A stretch of DNA of 64,000 nucleotides from Polyporus tsugae (taxonomy: Eukaryota > Basidiomycota > Agaricomycetes > Polyporales > Polyporaceae). Position numbers and translations under genes: made by a program. The notes under the pieces were generated by a model. It ran no database searches and had not been told where the DNA came from. It saw nothing but the letters and a program-made list of their open reading frames with translations. The stretch covers positions 930,001-994,000 of the forward strand of contig JAHRBS010000004.1 of NCBI GenBank assembly GCA_024305745.1, given 5' to 3'. Below are positions 24,281-36,506 of the stretch, one piece after another. How positions within the stretch are numbered: position 1 is the stretch's first letter; each line of letters opens with the position of its first letter.

Positions 24281-24501
24281 TGTTTGCCCGCCCAGCCTCC
24301 GCGGCCCGAGTTTACCCCACTCACCATCCCTCATATACTTAGACAGATACTGTACACTAATCACTGCTATTCAGACACTCGCACTCGGGAAGCGTTTTGG
24401 TTTTGGCCATGAGGCTCGTGAATTCATGACGCCGTGAATACCATTAGTACGAGTACATGACACGTAACAATACACCCAGACAGGTCGCGAAGCACCTCTC
24501 G

Positions 24502-25732
24502 TCAAGCCGCAAACCAATTGGCAACCCAGACGAGGAATCCGATCCCTACAATTAATGCGGCGAGGTCGTCAAAGAGAACCCCGCCTATTTGGAGGTACTT
24601 GAGGCCATTTGTGATAATTGTAGGCAATGGGGGGGGAAGGTGAGGCAATGCGAATGCGAGTAGCATGGGGGGTTGAATAGGATCCTGTAATTGGCCGATG
24701 GGGTTAGAGACACGGTTCTGTACGCAAATGGTGTAACACGCACAAGTCTCGTGAATATACGCCATGTGTGAAGTACTAGCCCAAGGGTGGTGAACGCCCA
24801 GAAGAATGGCTGCGGAGGAAGTCGCGTTTACGTATCAATGTCACCATGAATAACATAGGACGGAGAGAAGATTGTGACTTACGACAGTCTGCACGCCCCA
24901 TCCGTCTTCTGGGCTCTTCCAGCTTAACTCCGCCCACCGCCTCCAATGTGACTCTCGGGAACCGTGTGTCTTCGCGTCATACGCTTCCGGTTCCTTCCAA
25001 AGTGCAAAATACGCAAGCAAAGCCCACGCCGAGATTATGTGGATGATTGGGAGGAGTTTCTGGAGTAGCGTCTTCGGTCTCGGCGGGGCGTTCTGTGACG
25101 GCGTCTTGCCTGCACCGGGGAAAGGGAATGCGGGAGGCGCGCCAGCACCTCCCTGTTGCAACGCGGCCATCAACGCGGCCATGGGGTCCTCGGTCGGGGG
25201 TGGCGCTGAGGATCCGGCGACGGAAGAGGCGACAGCAGTAGTTGATGATGCTGTGGATGAGGCGCGTGGACGCTGCTGCTCTGGAACGGGGCCTGCCCCA
25301 GGAAAGCGTCCAGATGCAGCGGCGTTGAGCATAGCGTTCATGAACTGCTGCTGCTGCTCTTCAGACCAGACGGAGGGATCGGGGGCAGAGCCAGCGAGAG
25401 CAGCAGCTTGGAGTGGGGACGCGTGCGTTGCAGGGGCGCCGCTGACGTTGCGCGAGCCGGGGGTAGACGCAGGGGGAGTAGGCATGTCTGAGGTTTCGCC
25501 GACAAAGTTGGTCAAGCCAGTACGACTGGGCATAGAGGGGGCTACTTTGGAACACGCATCTTGAATGAGACCAGGGATAAAAAAAGAGACGGCGGAGAGG
25601 CGTACCATCTTTCATGTATGCCGCACCGTCCTCGCCACGGCCAGAGGTGGTGATGCGGGAGAGACGGTCACTGCCGCGAGCAAGGATGGCCTTCCTGCGG
25701 GCTTCTGCCCGTGCCTTTGGAGAATCGGCCAT
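24502..25732 (-). CDS. GET2: GET2-like subunit of the tail-anchored protein insertase receptor
   Basis: Four exons (25732-25606, 25559-24883, 24809-24744, 24684-24502) give 350 residues. The N-terminus AEARRKAILARGSDRLSRI matches the Get3-recruiting basic helix of Get2/CAML proteins. A long disordered stretch rich in A, P, S and Q follows. Three hydrophobic segments near the C-terminus (around PIIHIISAWALLAYFALW, PFFWAFTTLGLVLHTW, and DDLAALIVGIGFLVWVANWF) fit the three-helix membrane part. Get2 with Get1 receives tail-anchored proteins from Get3 at the ER membrane. Intron 1 has two possible acceptors 15 nt apart, both AAG and both in frame. Confidence 0.85.
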
Positions 25733-25805
25733 GGCTGGTGGGATGGAGTAAGGGAGGACGTCGACGTGGAGGAGAGACGAGGATACCGCCGCGGCAGCCT
25801 CGGGT

Positions 25806-27066
25806 AGATGACATTCAGATCATGCTCGCGTGTCATCAGCGCTCGCCCCGGGCCGACGCAGGACAGTGAAGGTTGTTTTTGATGTTGTGCCAACTTGTGG
25901 ACGGAGAAACCCTGCGCGCGAGCGGACATACATTGAAAAGGGTCAGTCCCTTCCTCATGCAACGATACAACTTCGCGCGAACACGTCGTTCGCAGGCATA
26001 CTGATCTGGCAAGTCGCCTGGGCTCATCCTAAGTTCGACCAGATTCTCGCGTCGTGTTCCTATGATATCGATGGCAAGGTTATCATCTGGAAGGAGCAGT
26101 CAGGCCAGCCAGGACAGGGACCAGGAGCGGGCTGTTGGAGGAAGATTAAGGAGCACACTCCCCACAAGGCTTCCCGTGCGTGTATATCGTTATGACCGCC
26201 CGAACTCACTCTGACACTACGCCAGTAAACTCTGTGTCATGGACACTCACGAGCTGGCCGCGATCCTTGCGTGCGCGTCTTCTGACGGCACCATCTCTGT
26301 TCTCACTTTCAAAAGTGCGTGTCTCCATTTCACACAGTCGCACCAACGCACTAATCAGATGTCCCCCGTGCCTCTCTTACGCCCATCCGGTTCTCCGTAA
26401 CCTACCCTCACGCTACCTCTCGACGATGTGGCGTTCTGCTCCTTTCACACAACTGGAAACGCTTAATGCACACTTCCCGACTGCAGGCGACGGCACCTGG
26501 GGCGCCGACGTCTTCGAACGCTACGCCTTCGGCTGCAACAACGTATTTCATGGGCTCCCGCGGTCCAGCCTGGTTCACTCCTCGTCCCCCAGCCCAACAC
26601 CGTCCCCGGTCGGGCCCCCGCCACGATGCAGTCCGTGAAGGGGTTTGCATCCGCCGGCTGCGACAAACTCGTTAGAATCTGGGGCTTCCGCAACGACACG
26701 TAGGCGTGGGTCGGGGAGGACGTGCTCGAGGGCCACCAGGACTGGGTGCGCGACGTCGCATCGGCACCCAACATCGGCGTGCCACGCTCGTATATTGCAA
26801 CCGCGTCGCAGGACAAGACGGTGGTTATCTGGACAAAGGATTCGCTGACAGCACCATGGGTCAAGACCACGCTTGACCCATCGTTGACGACCGCCCTTTG
26901 CACGGATGTAGCTGCACCGGTGGGCAAGTTCCCGGACGTTGTGTGGCGCGTGTCGTGGTCACTCGCGGAGAACATCCTTGCGGTCAGTTGTGGGGAGGGT
27001 AAGGTGACGCTGCGGAAGGAGAACTTGAAGAGCGTAGGGGAGTGCGTGAGTGACATGACGAGCTAG
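25806..27066 (+). pseudogene. SEC13: Broken copy of SEC13 (COPII/nucleoporin WD40 protein)
   Basis: The region covers most of a SEC13 gene in order: TVKVFDVV (about 25868), [10 protein letters not shown] and ILASCSYD (about 26008-26070), a segment reading VNSVSW then, one frame out, HELAAILACASSDG (about 26226-26290), DKLVRIWGF (about 26660-26690), [28 protein letters not shown] and [18 protein letters not shown], ending at [15 protein letters not shown]. It is not intact. Frame shifts occur between VFDVV and [12 protein letters not shown], between SVSW and HELAA, and in the third-blade region. An in-frame TAG stands at 26701-26703 right after WGFRNDT. The conserved VTLWKEN near the end reads VTLRKEN. 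Introns are still present, so it is a decayed ordinary copy, not a retrocopy. Sequencing error is the alternative, but several separate lesions argue against it. Confidence 0.85.
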
Positions 27067-27563
27067 GCATGAACCTCTCTGTACGAACGGACAGATTGTA
27101 GCGGGCGAGACGTCCTCTAACACGCCGTGTTCGTTCTGGAGTAATTCAACTCTTGGCAACCTGTCGCTAACCGCACGCTCAAGGCGCATATACGGTATTT
27201 TGGGACTATGGCAAAGCCGCTGGTTGTCATCTTGTGCCTCGTCCAACTGTCATTTCCACCATCGCCTCCTCTGTACTCTTCTAAGCAGGGCTGAGATCTC
27301 CAAAGCGCTAAAACCCTCACAGGCACGTCGGGGTCTGATTTGTACTATTCGCCCTGTTACCGTCGTCGACGGGACCCTGGTTCGCCCATGGTTCCCCGGC
27401 GCGGCCCTCTCGCAGTGGTTTGGGCGTTCTATTACGTAAGTCGAAAGCTAGCACAGCCACGGGTTGTTAACTGCCCGCCACTTTTTGCTTATGCCGCAGT
27501 TCAAGTTCCCTATTCGAACCTGTTTGGTTTAGCTGGCACTGCGCCTCTCGACCCCACCGCACT
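27067..27563. other. Intergenic region after the SEC13 relic
   Basis: About 497 bp. The first part is presumably former SEC13 3' sequence. The part from 27340 contains an ATG and a consensus donor GTAAGT near 27434 with a CAG acceptor near 27499, so a 5' UTR intron of the next gene is possible. No coding function was seen. Confidence 0.35.
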
Positions 27564-28538
27564 ATGCCCGGCCCAATAGCCTCTTCTTCCAAGACGTCAA
27601 CAGTGCAACAATATTATCGTGTGAAAGGTGGGCTGCCATACTAGATCGTCTGTGTTTTATGTCTGACGAACAGTAGGTCGACCACATGAGTCCTATCTGC
27701 AAGACATAACTCTCCCTCCCGAGGTTGTGTGCCATGTGGATGCACTTACAGACATTGCGGAAACTCTCAGTATCGACGATCTCTCTTTCTCTTCGTGAGC
27801 TCAATAGGGTATTCATTGAGAGGCATGATTGCTGACCAGTAGATTCAGCTATGCTTCCGCAGTAGATCGCCTCGAAGCCGACGAGTTGTCAGTGGCTCGC
27901 TCTCTTCTCAGAACGAGGCACGCCGAGGAAGACCTAACATATCAACTTCTATCCATGTGCCACGAGGACGAGCTCTTGGACAAGTAGGTCATCGAACCTG
28001 GTCTTGCCTAGTCGTAAATATTGATTCATGCATGAATATCGCTGGTAGATGGGTGCAATCGCTACGAACCGCTCCAGACCCGAAGGAGACTGTTCCTGCA
28101 CTTCAGCGCAAGAAAGCCGCCCTTGCAGCGAAGGCGAAAGAATACCAGAAAGAGTTGGATGAGCTTATGGTCCGCTGCGAACGCGAAGCTTATTCAGAGT
28201 TGCGCCCGATGCTAACCAGCCACTCAACAGGCTGACATGCTAGAGGCGCCTTCACTGTCAATCACGGAACTCTCAGCGTTCCGGAAAGAAGTCAAGAAAC
28301 AGGAACAAGTCCTCAAAGAGAGGCGGGCTAAAGTCGAAGCGTTCCAGGGCTTACCTCCCGTACGTCTGTCCCTTTAACCACAAGTTGGATGATTGTGGTT
28401 TCCTACCCATTGTGCTGATTCTGTCCAAAGAATATCGAACTCGCCAGGCATGCACTGCAGGAGGCTAGAGACAAACAGATGGAATTGATACAGCTCAGGG
28501 AACGGCTACTTGGCAAGATGGTCGATGGCGTGAACTGA
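27564..28538 (+). CDS. Coiled-coil protein, possibly HAUS1-like augmin subunit
   Basis: Six exons (27564-27627, 27677-27794, 27843-27983, 28049-28169, 28231-28359, 28431-28538) keep frame and give 226 residues. Most of it is helical and charged, with heptad-like stretches around LQRKKAALAAKAKEYQKELD and EVKKQEQVLKERRAKVEAF. The ending, GLPPNIELARHALQEAR then …LRERLLGKMVDGVN, resembles the C-terminal PN-x-LA-x…EA-R-EL pattern of HAUS1, an augmin subunit that recruits gamma-tubulin to spindle microtubules. That likeness is weak and from memory, and an unrelated coiled-coil protein is quite possible. The last intron ends in AAAG. The intron after 28169 starts with GTCCGC, a weak donor, and needs transcript support. 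Confidence 0.55.
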
Positions 28539-28901
28539 AAGCATTCGGAGTCCCTCGGCCGGACTGGGAGCTTTGGTGCGCTGTCTGCCCTGCAATGCGT
28601 GCTACTTGAATTACAATACGATACAATCCCATACGTAACGCTGTGCACTACCTGACATATGTCGTGTACCGGAGCGCAGTTTCCGAATATACGTGCGCAC
28701 TGCGGGTGTAGTACAGAGTGTCGCACTGTGTCGCAGTTGGCAAAGTCTAACAAATGCCGTAACGTCCTCCAATTGAACTTGACTTATAATGGATTCATGG
28801 GCGCTTACTGATTGACTTGACCGGACCGCGGCCTGTGCGGCGGCGCTGCTTCAACGTGCTCTCCCTTCTCTTCCACCACTACTTCCTCCTCCTCCTTCAT
28901 C

Positions 28902-30360
<1,459 letters not shown>

Positions 30361-30563
30361 AGAGTTGACGTGCATTGTGTTTGTCTTGCAACCCCGGTAT
30401 GGAGGATATCTTTGTTAGATTGGGTACCCCTACAGCTACAGCGTTCTCAGCGTTCTGGCCAGCGCAATGCTCCATGTTGTACAGCGCTCTACACTCGAGT
30501 CCTAATTGTACACCTTCCTTTGCCCACTACACACTAGTCTCTAACCCATCGTCCCAATCTCGA

Positions 30564-33132
30564 TCACGCCGCGATACCGAGGTCCTTCTCGATCAGCCTC
30601 CGTGCGATGGGGTGGAAGGACTGCTTGTTCTCCCCATAGAACTCGAGGGCGAGCTTTCTGTCCGCACGCGCGATTGCGCGGAACGTCGGCCGGCAGAACT
30701 TCATGCGGCCGCGGACGATGTGCGTGCCGTCGTGCCCGGTGACCCACTTGGCGGCCGCGGGAGCGTACTCGTGCGCAGCGGGCGAGGCGGGGTCGAGCAG
30801 CGCGACCTCGTAGAAGCGCCAGCGGAGCTCGGCGTTGGGCGTCGCGGAGAGCCCGTAGAGCTTGCCGAGGTAGGTGACGTGCGAGGAGGGGAGGGCGGGG
30901 TAGGATTGGAGCCGCTCGAGGAACACGGCTGTGAAGGAGAAGAGAAGGCGGTGAGCATGCTGAGAGTCGGAGGGGAAAGGGACAGAAAGACGGAGACATA
31001 TACCCTTCTGATTGGCGTTGAACGAGGTGACATCGCTTTCCTGGAAGGAGAGTTTGGAGACGTCGTCTTCGTTACGGGATGCGTCCCACTTCTCCGCGAG
31101 CGAGTAGGCGTCGCGGGCGAGCGCGGTGTCGTACATAATCTCAACGGGGAGCTTGAGGCCCTCGCCATACAGCCATTCCTTTGGATCGAATGTCAGCTCA
31201 TTCAATCAGGACTCTCAATACTGAGGAGAAACGTACATCCCACTTGATGCTGTCTAGGGCCTTGACCTTTTCGGGGCCACCGTGCTTCTCCCAGTACGCG
31301 TAGAGGTGGGCTTTCCAGTCCTCCGTCGTGATGCTCTTGCCCTGGAACGCCGTCGCGTATTCCTTGATGTACGGCAAGAACTCGTCCAGGCCGCCGAGCA
31401 TGCGCTCGAGGTGCAGGATAAAGTTCGCGCCCTTCTCGTACGGGATGGTGCTGTACGCGTCATCGGGGTCTTCTCCGGTCTCGAAGTCGATGACGAGGCG
31501 CTGGTACCTCGGCCGGTCCTCGTACTGCTTGAGCGCGTCTTGCAGCGACTTGTAGCCGATGAGGAAGGAAAAGCCGCGGTCGGCGGGGGTATGGAGGAGT
31601 TGAAGGAGAAGGCGCTCGATGTAAGTCGTCCAGCCCTCGTTGAGCCAGAAGTGGGTCGAGTTTGCCTGACTACGGTACGCAGCCGTTAGAGGGACTGAAG
31701 CAACAGATGCAAATGGTGGTACATACGTCACGCCGTTTCCAAACCAAGAATGTGTCATCTCGTGGACAACTACGTCGGTCTGTGAACATGTCAGTTCTAA
31801 GTTTGCAAACAACCGTTGACAACACGTACAAGGGTGCGATCGCCGACGAGCAAGGCTATGATATTCGATATAAACGACGGTCGCACAAGAAGCAACGACA
31901 AAAGCACTTACTGGGAGTCAAGAAGGTCAGGCAAGCGTTCTCCATACCGCCGTAAGGGAATGACGGGGGTAGTACGAGAACATCGAACACGCCGAACCGG
32001 TATGGAGGCAAAATCGTCTCCGCGGTGATCAAGAACCTGCCAGGGGTTGGTCACAGTTTGCCAAGACAGAAAACGAGTGACCACACAAACTTCTTGATGT
32101 CTTCGCTGAACTCCCAGTATGCGGCCTCAATGGTCTCTGGCTCGGCCCAGACGCCGCTCGTCCATTCCTTGCCCTCGACTTTGGGGAGGCTGCGGTACCG
32201 GAAGTTTCCTGCGGCGATGGCTACGAGATATGGAGGAATGGGGACGGGCTGTACCAAATTCGTGAAGCAGAGCACCTTGAATAGGCATAAGAATTGGTGC
32301 TGACCTGCTTGTACTCGTAGGTCACCCAATCCTTGCCAATCACCTTCCCGTCGTGAGCGGGGCCATCCGAAGGAGGGGAAACACGAATAGCGGAGAGCAG
32401 GGCGGGGAGGACAGACGCGACCTTCGCGGTGTAGGTCTGAGGAAATGTTGAGGTAAAGAGGGGCGAATGACTGGGGAGGGGAGATGAAAGAGAGCACGCA
32501 CGATCTTGACGGAAGGAGAGTCCTGAAGTGGGGCAAGACTACGGGCGTAGATGGGCTGGGCTTGGCTGAAGGCAAAGGGGAATGTCTTTCCTTGTGTCTG
32601 TCTGCTGAAGAGCTGAATACTGAAGGGACTAGAATTGTGCAGCAGGTACGAACTCCTTGTCGAGCCATTGGAGCGCAGGGCACTCCTTAGTGGTGCTGTA
32701 GAAGATCTGGACGTGGATCTCGTCTCCGGCTTTGCGTGATGGAGGAAGAGGAATGGTCAAGGGCGTTCCCATAACATCGTGATGCTTCCCAAAGCTGAAC
32801 TGGATTGCCGAAATGTGAGCTGCCGAGTCTAAGTACTGTGCGGATGGGGAAGCGGTTCGTACATCAGCGGGCCGGTCCTCGACGATGACCTTGGTGACGT
32901 TCAGGGCCTGTGTATCGAATCTAGCAACATCGTCAAACAAGGGACAGTACGAGGAGAGGTTAAGATGGACCTACGTTACTTGGTGGACATTGTCCTTCTT
33001 GACGCGCAAGCGATGGGTCGCGGAACCGGAGACGGTCTGCTGGGTGAAGTCGACGGTCCAATCGAAATCGACATTCTCGGTGGCGATCTCCTGCCAATTG
33101 GCCTGGGTGGAGGGGTCGTAGGGAAGAGACAT
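30564..33132 (-). CDS. LAP2: Leukotriene-A4-hydrolase-type aminopeptidase (M1 family)
   Basis: Eleven exons give 663 residues, typical for LTA4H and yeast Lap2. Exons: 33132-32975, 32920-32650, 32597-32502, 32436-32305, 32248-32091, 32036-31912, 31855-31830, 31779-31727, 31669-31237, 31178-31004 and 30928-30564. The exopeptidase motif GGMEN is in exon 6. The zinc site HExxH-x18-E is complete: HEMTH at residues 328-332 and the second Glu at 351 in WLNEG. The C-terminal helical domain includes GRMKFCRP, the segment that holds the carboxylate-binding Arg/Lys. The enzyme is a zinc aminopeptidase in cytosol and nucleus; epoxide hydrolase activity is known for yeast and human members. Exon 7 is just 26 nt and encodes part of PTLLVGDRTL. 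The intron before exon 10 ends in AAAG. Confidence 0.96.
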
Positions 33133-33380
33133 GAGCTACCACGAGACCCGATGGGCGACAAGGCAGGAGCAGGAGGATGTGGGCAAGGCGCAAGCAAGGC
33201 TCAAGCTCAAGTCTCGAGGGAGTCGCGCAAGATCTGATCTCAATGAGCTTATCATGTCACTAGACGCCCATTCGAATCAGGCGCCGACATGGGCGCTTCC
33301 TGGCAGAAAGTTGCATGCGCAATTCGCTCCGAGGGCTGCACTCGCAACGATATCCGAGTGTGCTTTCAAACAAGTCGAGG
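33133..33380. promoter_or_regulatory. Divergent promoter LAP2-like / RPA12
   Basis: 248 bp between two start codons. No specific motif was recognised. Confidence 0.35.
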
Positions 33381-34075
33381 ATGGTTCGCAAAGCAGATAA
33401 AATAGGTGCAGTCCCGAGAGCACTCTAATTGCACCAGAGGAAGCTAAACGAAACGTGTTTCATCAACAGGCTCTCTTCTCTTCTGCCCTGATTGCGGCAC
33501 CCTCCTCAACCTCCCTCAGGATGGCGAATTCGAGGTCATCTGCGAGCAGTGCAGCCACGTTGAACCCGCCAGTTGTTCGTCCTCTTCCCCAACTCACCGT
33601 CCTTTGACGTTATATTGACTAATGGACACCCATACGCAGCCTATGAGAACATCGAGATCGTGACAAAGTCACATCCCGAGGCCTTCCCATCTGCCCTGAG
33701 GCAAAAGCGCAAGACGCAGACAAAGGTCCACGATGCAAACGAGCACTTGCTCAAGGTCAGACGGAACTCCCGTGCCGAGCTGTTTGAATGGATATTGACG
33801 TCGCCTATCCCTCCAGGTCACCGAAAAGTGCCCAGAGTGCGGACACATGGAAGCATATTCCAAGGAAGCTCAGGTACGTACCTTCACCTACTCTCCGCTT
33901 GCCCTAACACAACGTGCTTAACAACCACACCACGCCAGCTCCGGAGCGCAGACGAGGGTTCGACCATCTTCTACACTGTACGTACTTGCACGACATACTC
34001 GAGGGTTGGCTTACCTCGTGCCTTTCCCTTCTCCAGTGCGTCAAATGCAAATTTGGTTGGCGGGTCAACAACTAG
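33381..34075 (+). CDS. RPA12: RNA polymerase I subunit A12.2 (RPA12)
   Basis: Six small exons (33381-33405, 33470-33574, 33640-33755, 33817-33873, 33939-33977, 34037-34075) give 126 residues, the usual size. The N-terminal zinc ribbon has CPDC and CEQC. The C-terminal TFIIS-like ribbon has CPEC…, then QLRSADEGSTIFYTC and CVKC. The RSADEG hairpin carries the acidic pair that promotes RNA cleavage in the Pol I active site. The protein ends RVNN, close to the yeast end RTNN. Exon 1 is 25 nt. The gene lies tail to tail with OST5, 90 bp apart. Confidence 0.95.
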
Positions 34076-34165
34076 CGGCACGCGCGTCCGTCCGGCATGT
34101 TCCAGAATCAAGACCGCTGGCCGTTCAGATCTTCAGAGTGCGCAGCAGCGACGCGAATGGTATTG

Positions 34166-34534
34166 CTACACGTATACACCGGCGGAGCAGAAGAGGGCTA
34201 CGACGCCGAACCCCCCCAAAAGGCTTGCTGTCGAAGCCACGGCGAGCTCCCGCGCGGGAATCTTCTCTTTCGGTAGACTGTGACGAGCAGGGACATCGGT
34301 ATCAGCGTGCGAGTAGGATAGGACACAGGGGAAGAAACATACGTAGAGAAGTAGAAAGCGAGGGCAAAGGTGGCAGAGAGGAGAAAGAATGCCAGGTAGG
34401 GAAGGAGGGCGGTCGGGATGATGGGCGAGAATGCCGGGGTGGACTTGTGCAATGCCTGTAGAGAAATGCGATGAGATGTGAGTGCAGAAGAGAGGAGCAG
34501 GGATGCATGCCTGTATGCTGGCGTAGTCGGACAT
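34166..34534 (-). CDS. OST5: Oligosaccharyltransferase subunit OST5/TMEM258
   Basis: Three exons (34534-34511, 34455-34343, 34277-34166) give 82 residues. Two hydrophobic helices are separated by a short polar loop. The second helix and end, ASLLGGFGVVALFCSAGVYV, match the conserved C-terminus of Ost5/TMEM258 (…G.GV…GVYV or GIYV). The subunit is part of the ER complex that N-glycosylates proteins. The first intron (34456-34510) begins with GC after CAG and has a normal CTACAG acceptor. No GT donor exists that would keep the first eight residues in frame, so this is a GC-AG intron. The gene is too fragmented to appear as one open frame. Confidence 0.88.
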   Translation of the reverse strand: MSDYASIQACIPAPLFCTHISSHFSTGIAQVHPGILAHHPDRPPSLPGILSPLCHLCPRFLLLYVCFFPCVLSYSHADTDVPARHSLPKEKIPARELAVASTASLLGGFGVVALFCSAGVYV

Positions 34535-34846
34535 GGTGAAAGAATGAAAACGGCTGGACGAGGCGGGGAGCTGAGACTGAGACTGAGAGGCGGGGGCTGC
34601 GTGCAGAGATTAATGTGACGTACGCGTGGCACTCCAAACACGCGTCATCAAAGCCCATATCAACCCGGCTCGCCCCTTCCTCCCTTCTCTCCTATCCACC
34701 ACAACGCCTCGCAACCCCCATCCCTCTCTTCTCTCCCGCCACGACTCTCTCCTCTACGATTTATCCAACGTACAAGGTGCGTTTGCTTCACACCTATCCC
34801 TGTAGCGTCTGCATGGCGCTCAATGTCGTTGCCATGTCGCCGCCAG

Positions 34847-35634
34847 ATGTCCGCGTCCCAAAAAGTCCAGCAACACCCAGCCTTCATTCAGGCTCAAGAC
34901 AAGGCGAACTACTACGTCAACCAGCTCGACAAGGAGGTGTGTGCCTGTCTCATCATGAATCCGCCGTACCCGTTGTCGCGCGGTTGCAACAAGCGAAGGC
35001 GAAATGCGCTAATCACACGACACCTGCCAGCTCTCCAAGTATCCCGCCCTGAACTCCTTCGAGCAGCGTACCCAGGTCCCCAAGAGCTACGCCTTCCTCG
35101 GCGCCGTCCTCGCCCTCGCAGTTCTCCACTCCGTCAACGCGTTCGCCTCCCCTGTCTCGAATCTCGTCGGATGGGCCCTTCCCGCCTTCCTCTCCGTCAA
35201 GGCCCTTGAGACCCCCGGCCACCAGGACGATATCCAATGGCTCACGTACTGGGTCGTCTTCGGCTCCTTCACTTTCGTCGAGTCGTTCGGCCTCCGCGTC
35301 GTCCTCTACTACGTTCCCTGGTACTTTGCCTTCAAGAGCATCTTCATCCTCTGGCTCCAGCTCCCGCAGTTCCGCGTGAGTACCACATGTTTAATTTCAA
35401 GCGCCTATCCGCCTTGCGTCATGATCCACATCGCTAACCGATTTACGCGTGGCACGTGCTTTTGCGCATCCATTGCGTTTCTTTTTCCTTCAGGGTGCGC
35501 AAACGCTCTACGGCACCGTCGTCCGCCCCGTGTTTGTCAACATCCATGGCACTGGTTCCCGCGTCGCCCCAACCCAGTCGGAGCCTACCGTGACCGCTGA
35601 CAGCCTCCGTGAGCGCGTCGCTGTTGCGGAGTAA
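34847..35634 (+). CDS. YOP1: YOP1/REEP ER-shaping membrane protein
   Basis: Three exons (34847-34936, 35031-35375, 35494-35634) give 191 residues. The DP1/TB2/HVA22 domain has two long hydrophobic hairpins. Typical segments are LSKYPALNSFE, FASPVSNLVGWALPAFLSVKALE, QWLTYWVVFGSFTFVESF and the YYVPWYFAFKSIFILWLQLPQF stretch, then GAQTLYGTVVRPVF. The protein bends ER membrane into tubules together with reticulons. The gene is divergent from OST5, 312 bp apart; the spacer is CT-rich. Confidence 0.95.
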
Positions 35635-36506
35635 ACGCCACGCATAGGTTTTGTGGTGTTCGATTTTGGAGTCTAGAGTCGTGACACTGCAAGGCGATGT
35701 ACGACCGCGATTGCACCCTTCGTATTTTTCGTATTTGAATATTGAGACGTATACACGATGCAGATTTGCCGTGTTCATGCCATATACTTTCCCGTTCTCT
35801 TAATGTTCATTGGCAGAAGATGTATTTTCGCACCACGAGGTCACTTCATATCCTTCACCCAATACACGGCAACATGTCAAGGATAAGTTGACCTTGGATA
35901 ATCCAACTTGCCGCGACCGACCGCCATTCGGAGTAGAAATAATGCATCCTGACCTCATGATGAGGACGCGAGCACGACCCAGACACGAGCAACAAGTCGC
36001 GTAGCGGATGCCGCACAAATATTGTCCCGCTGGGCCCTTCTCTCACAGACCCAAGGTTCCATGCAACTTGATGCAAGGAGCTCAGCTTAACGGCGCAGTC
36101 TCGTCTCGTTTGGTTGTGGTCGATTTGTGAAACGTGTTGAAGGCGAAGTCTGAGTTCAGAGGTCGTCGAGGGTGGAGGTTTAGCTGGAGGAGAATGTGGT
36201 TGATTCGACGCTCCCATGCCGAGAGGCTCAGCATCTGGGATGATGAGCTCGAGATAAGTACACCACTGGCATCACCGGCACCCGGGAGTCCAGTACGCCA
36301 TGATGTGAGATTTGCGAGATGGTCTATCACCATCGTCCCCAGACGACACATAAAATGCACGTACATGCACTTCAACGGCCTGCTTACAATGATACTTCCG
36401 TATCCTTGTTCCAAATAGTGTTTTCAAGCAATGAAGTAATATTACAGTCTACATGGATTTTGTTGGGCATCCGCTTCCGTTGTTGTAGTGATAGAGATAC
36501 ACGGCC
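35635..36506. other. Intergenic region YOP1-ARG1 (tail to tail)
   Basis: 872 bp between the stops of converging genes, unusually long for a convergent pair here. A plus-strand frame at 36134-36418 has protein-like stretches such as RLSIWDDELEIS but no recognisable family. I make no gene call. Confidence 0.35.
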
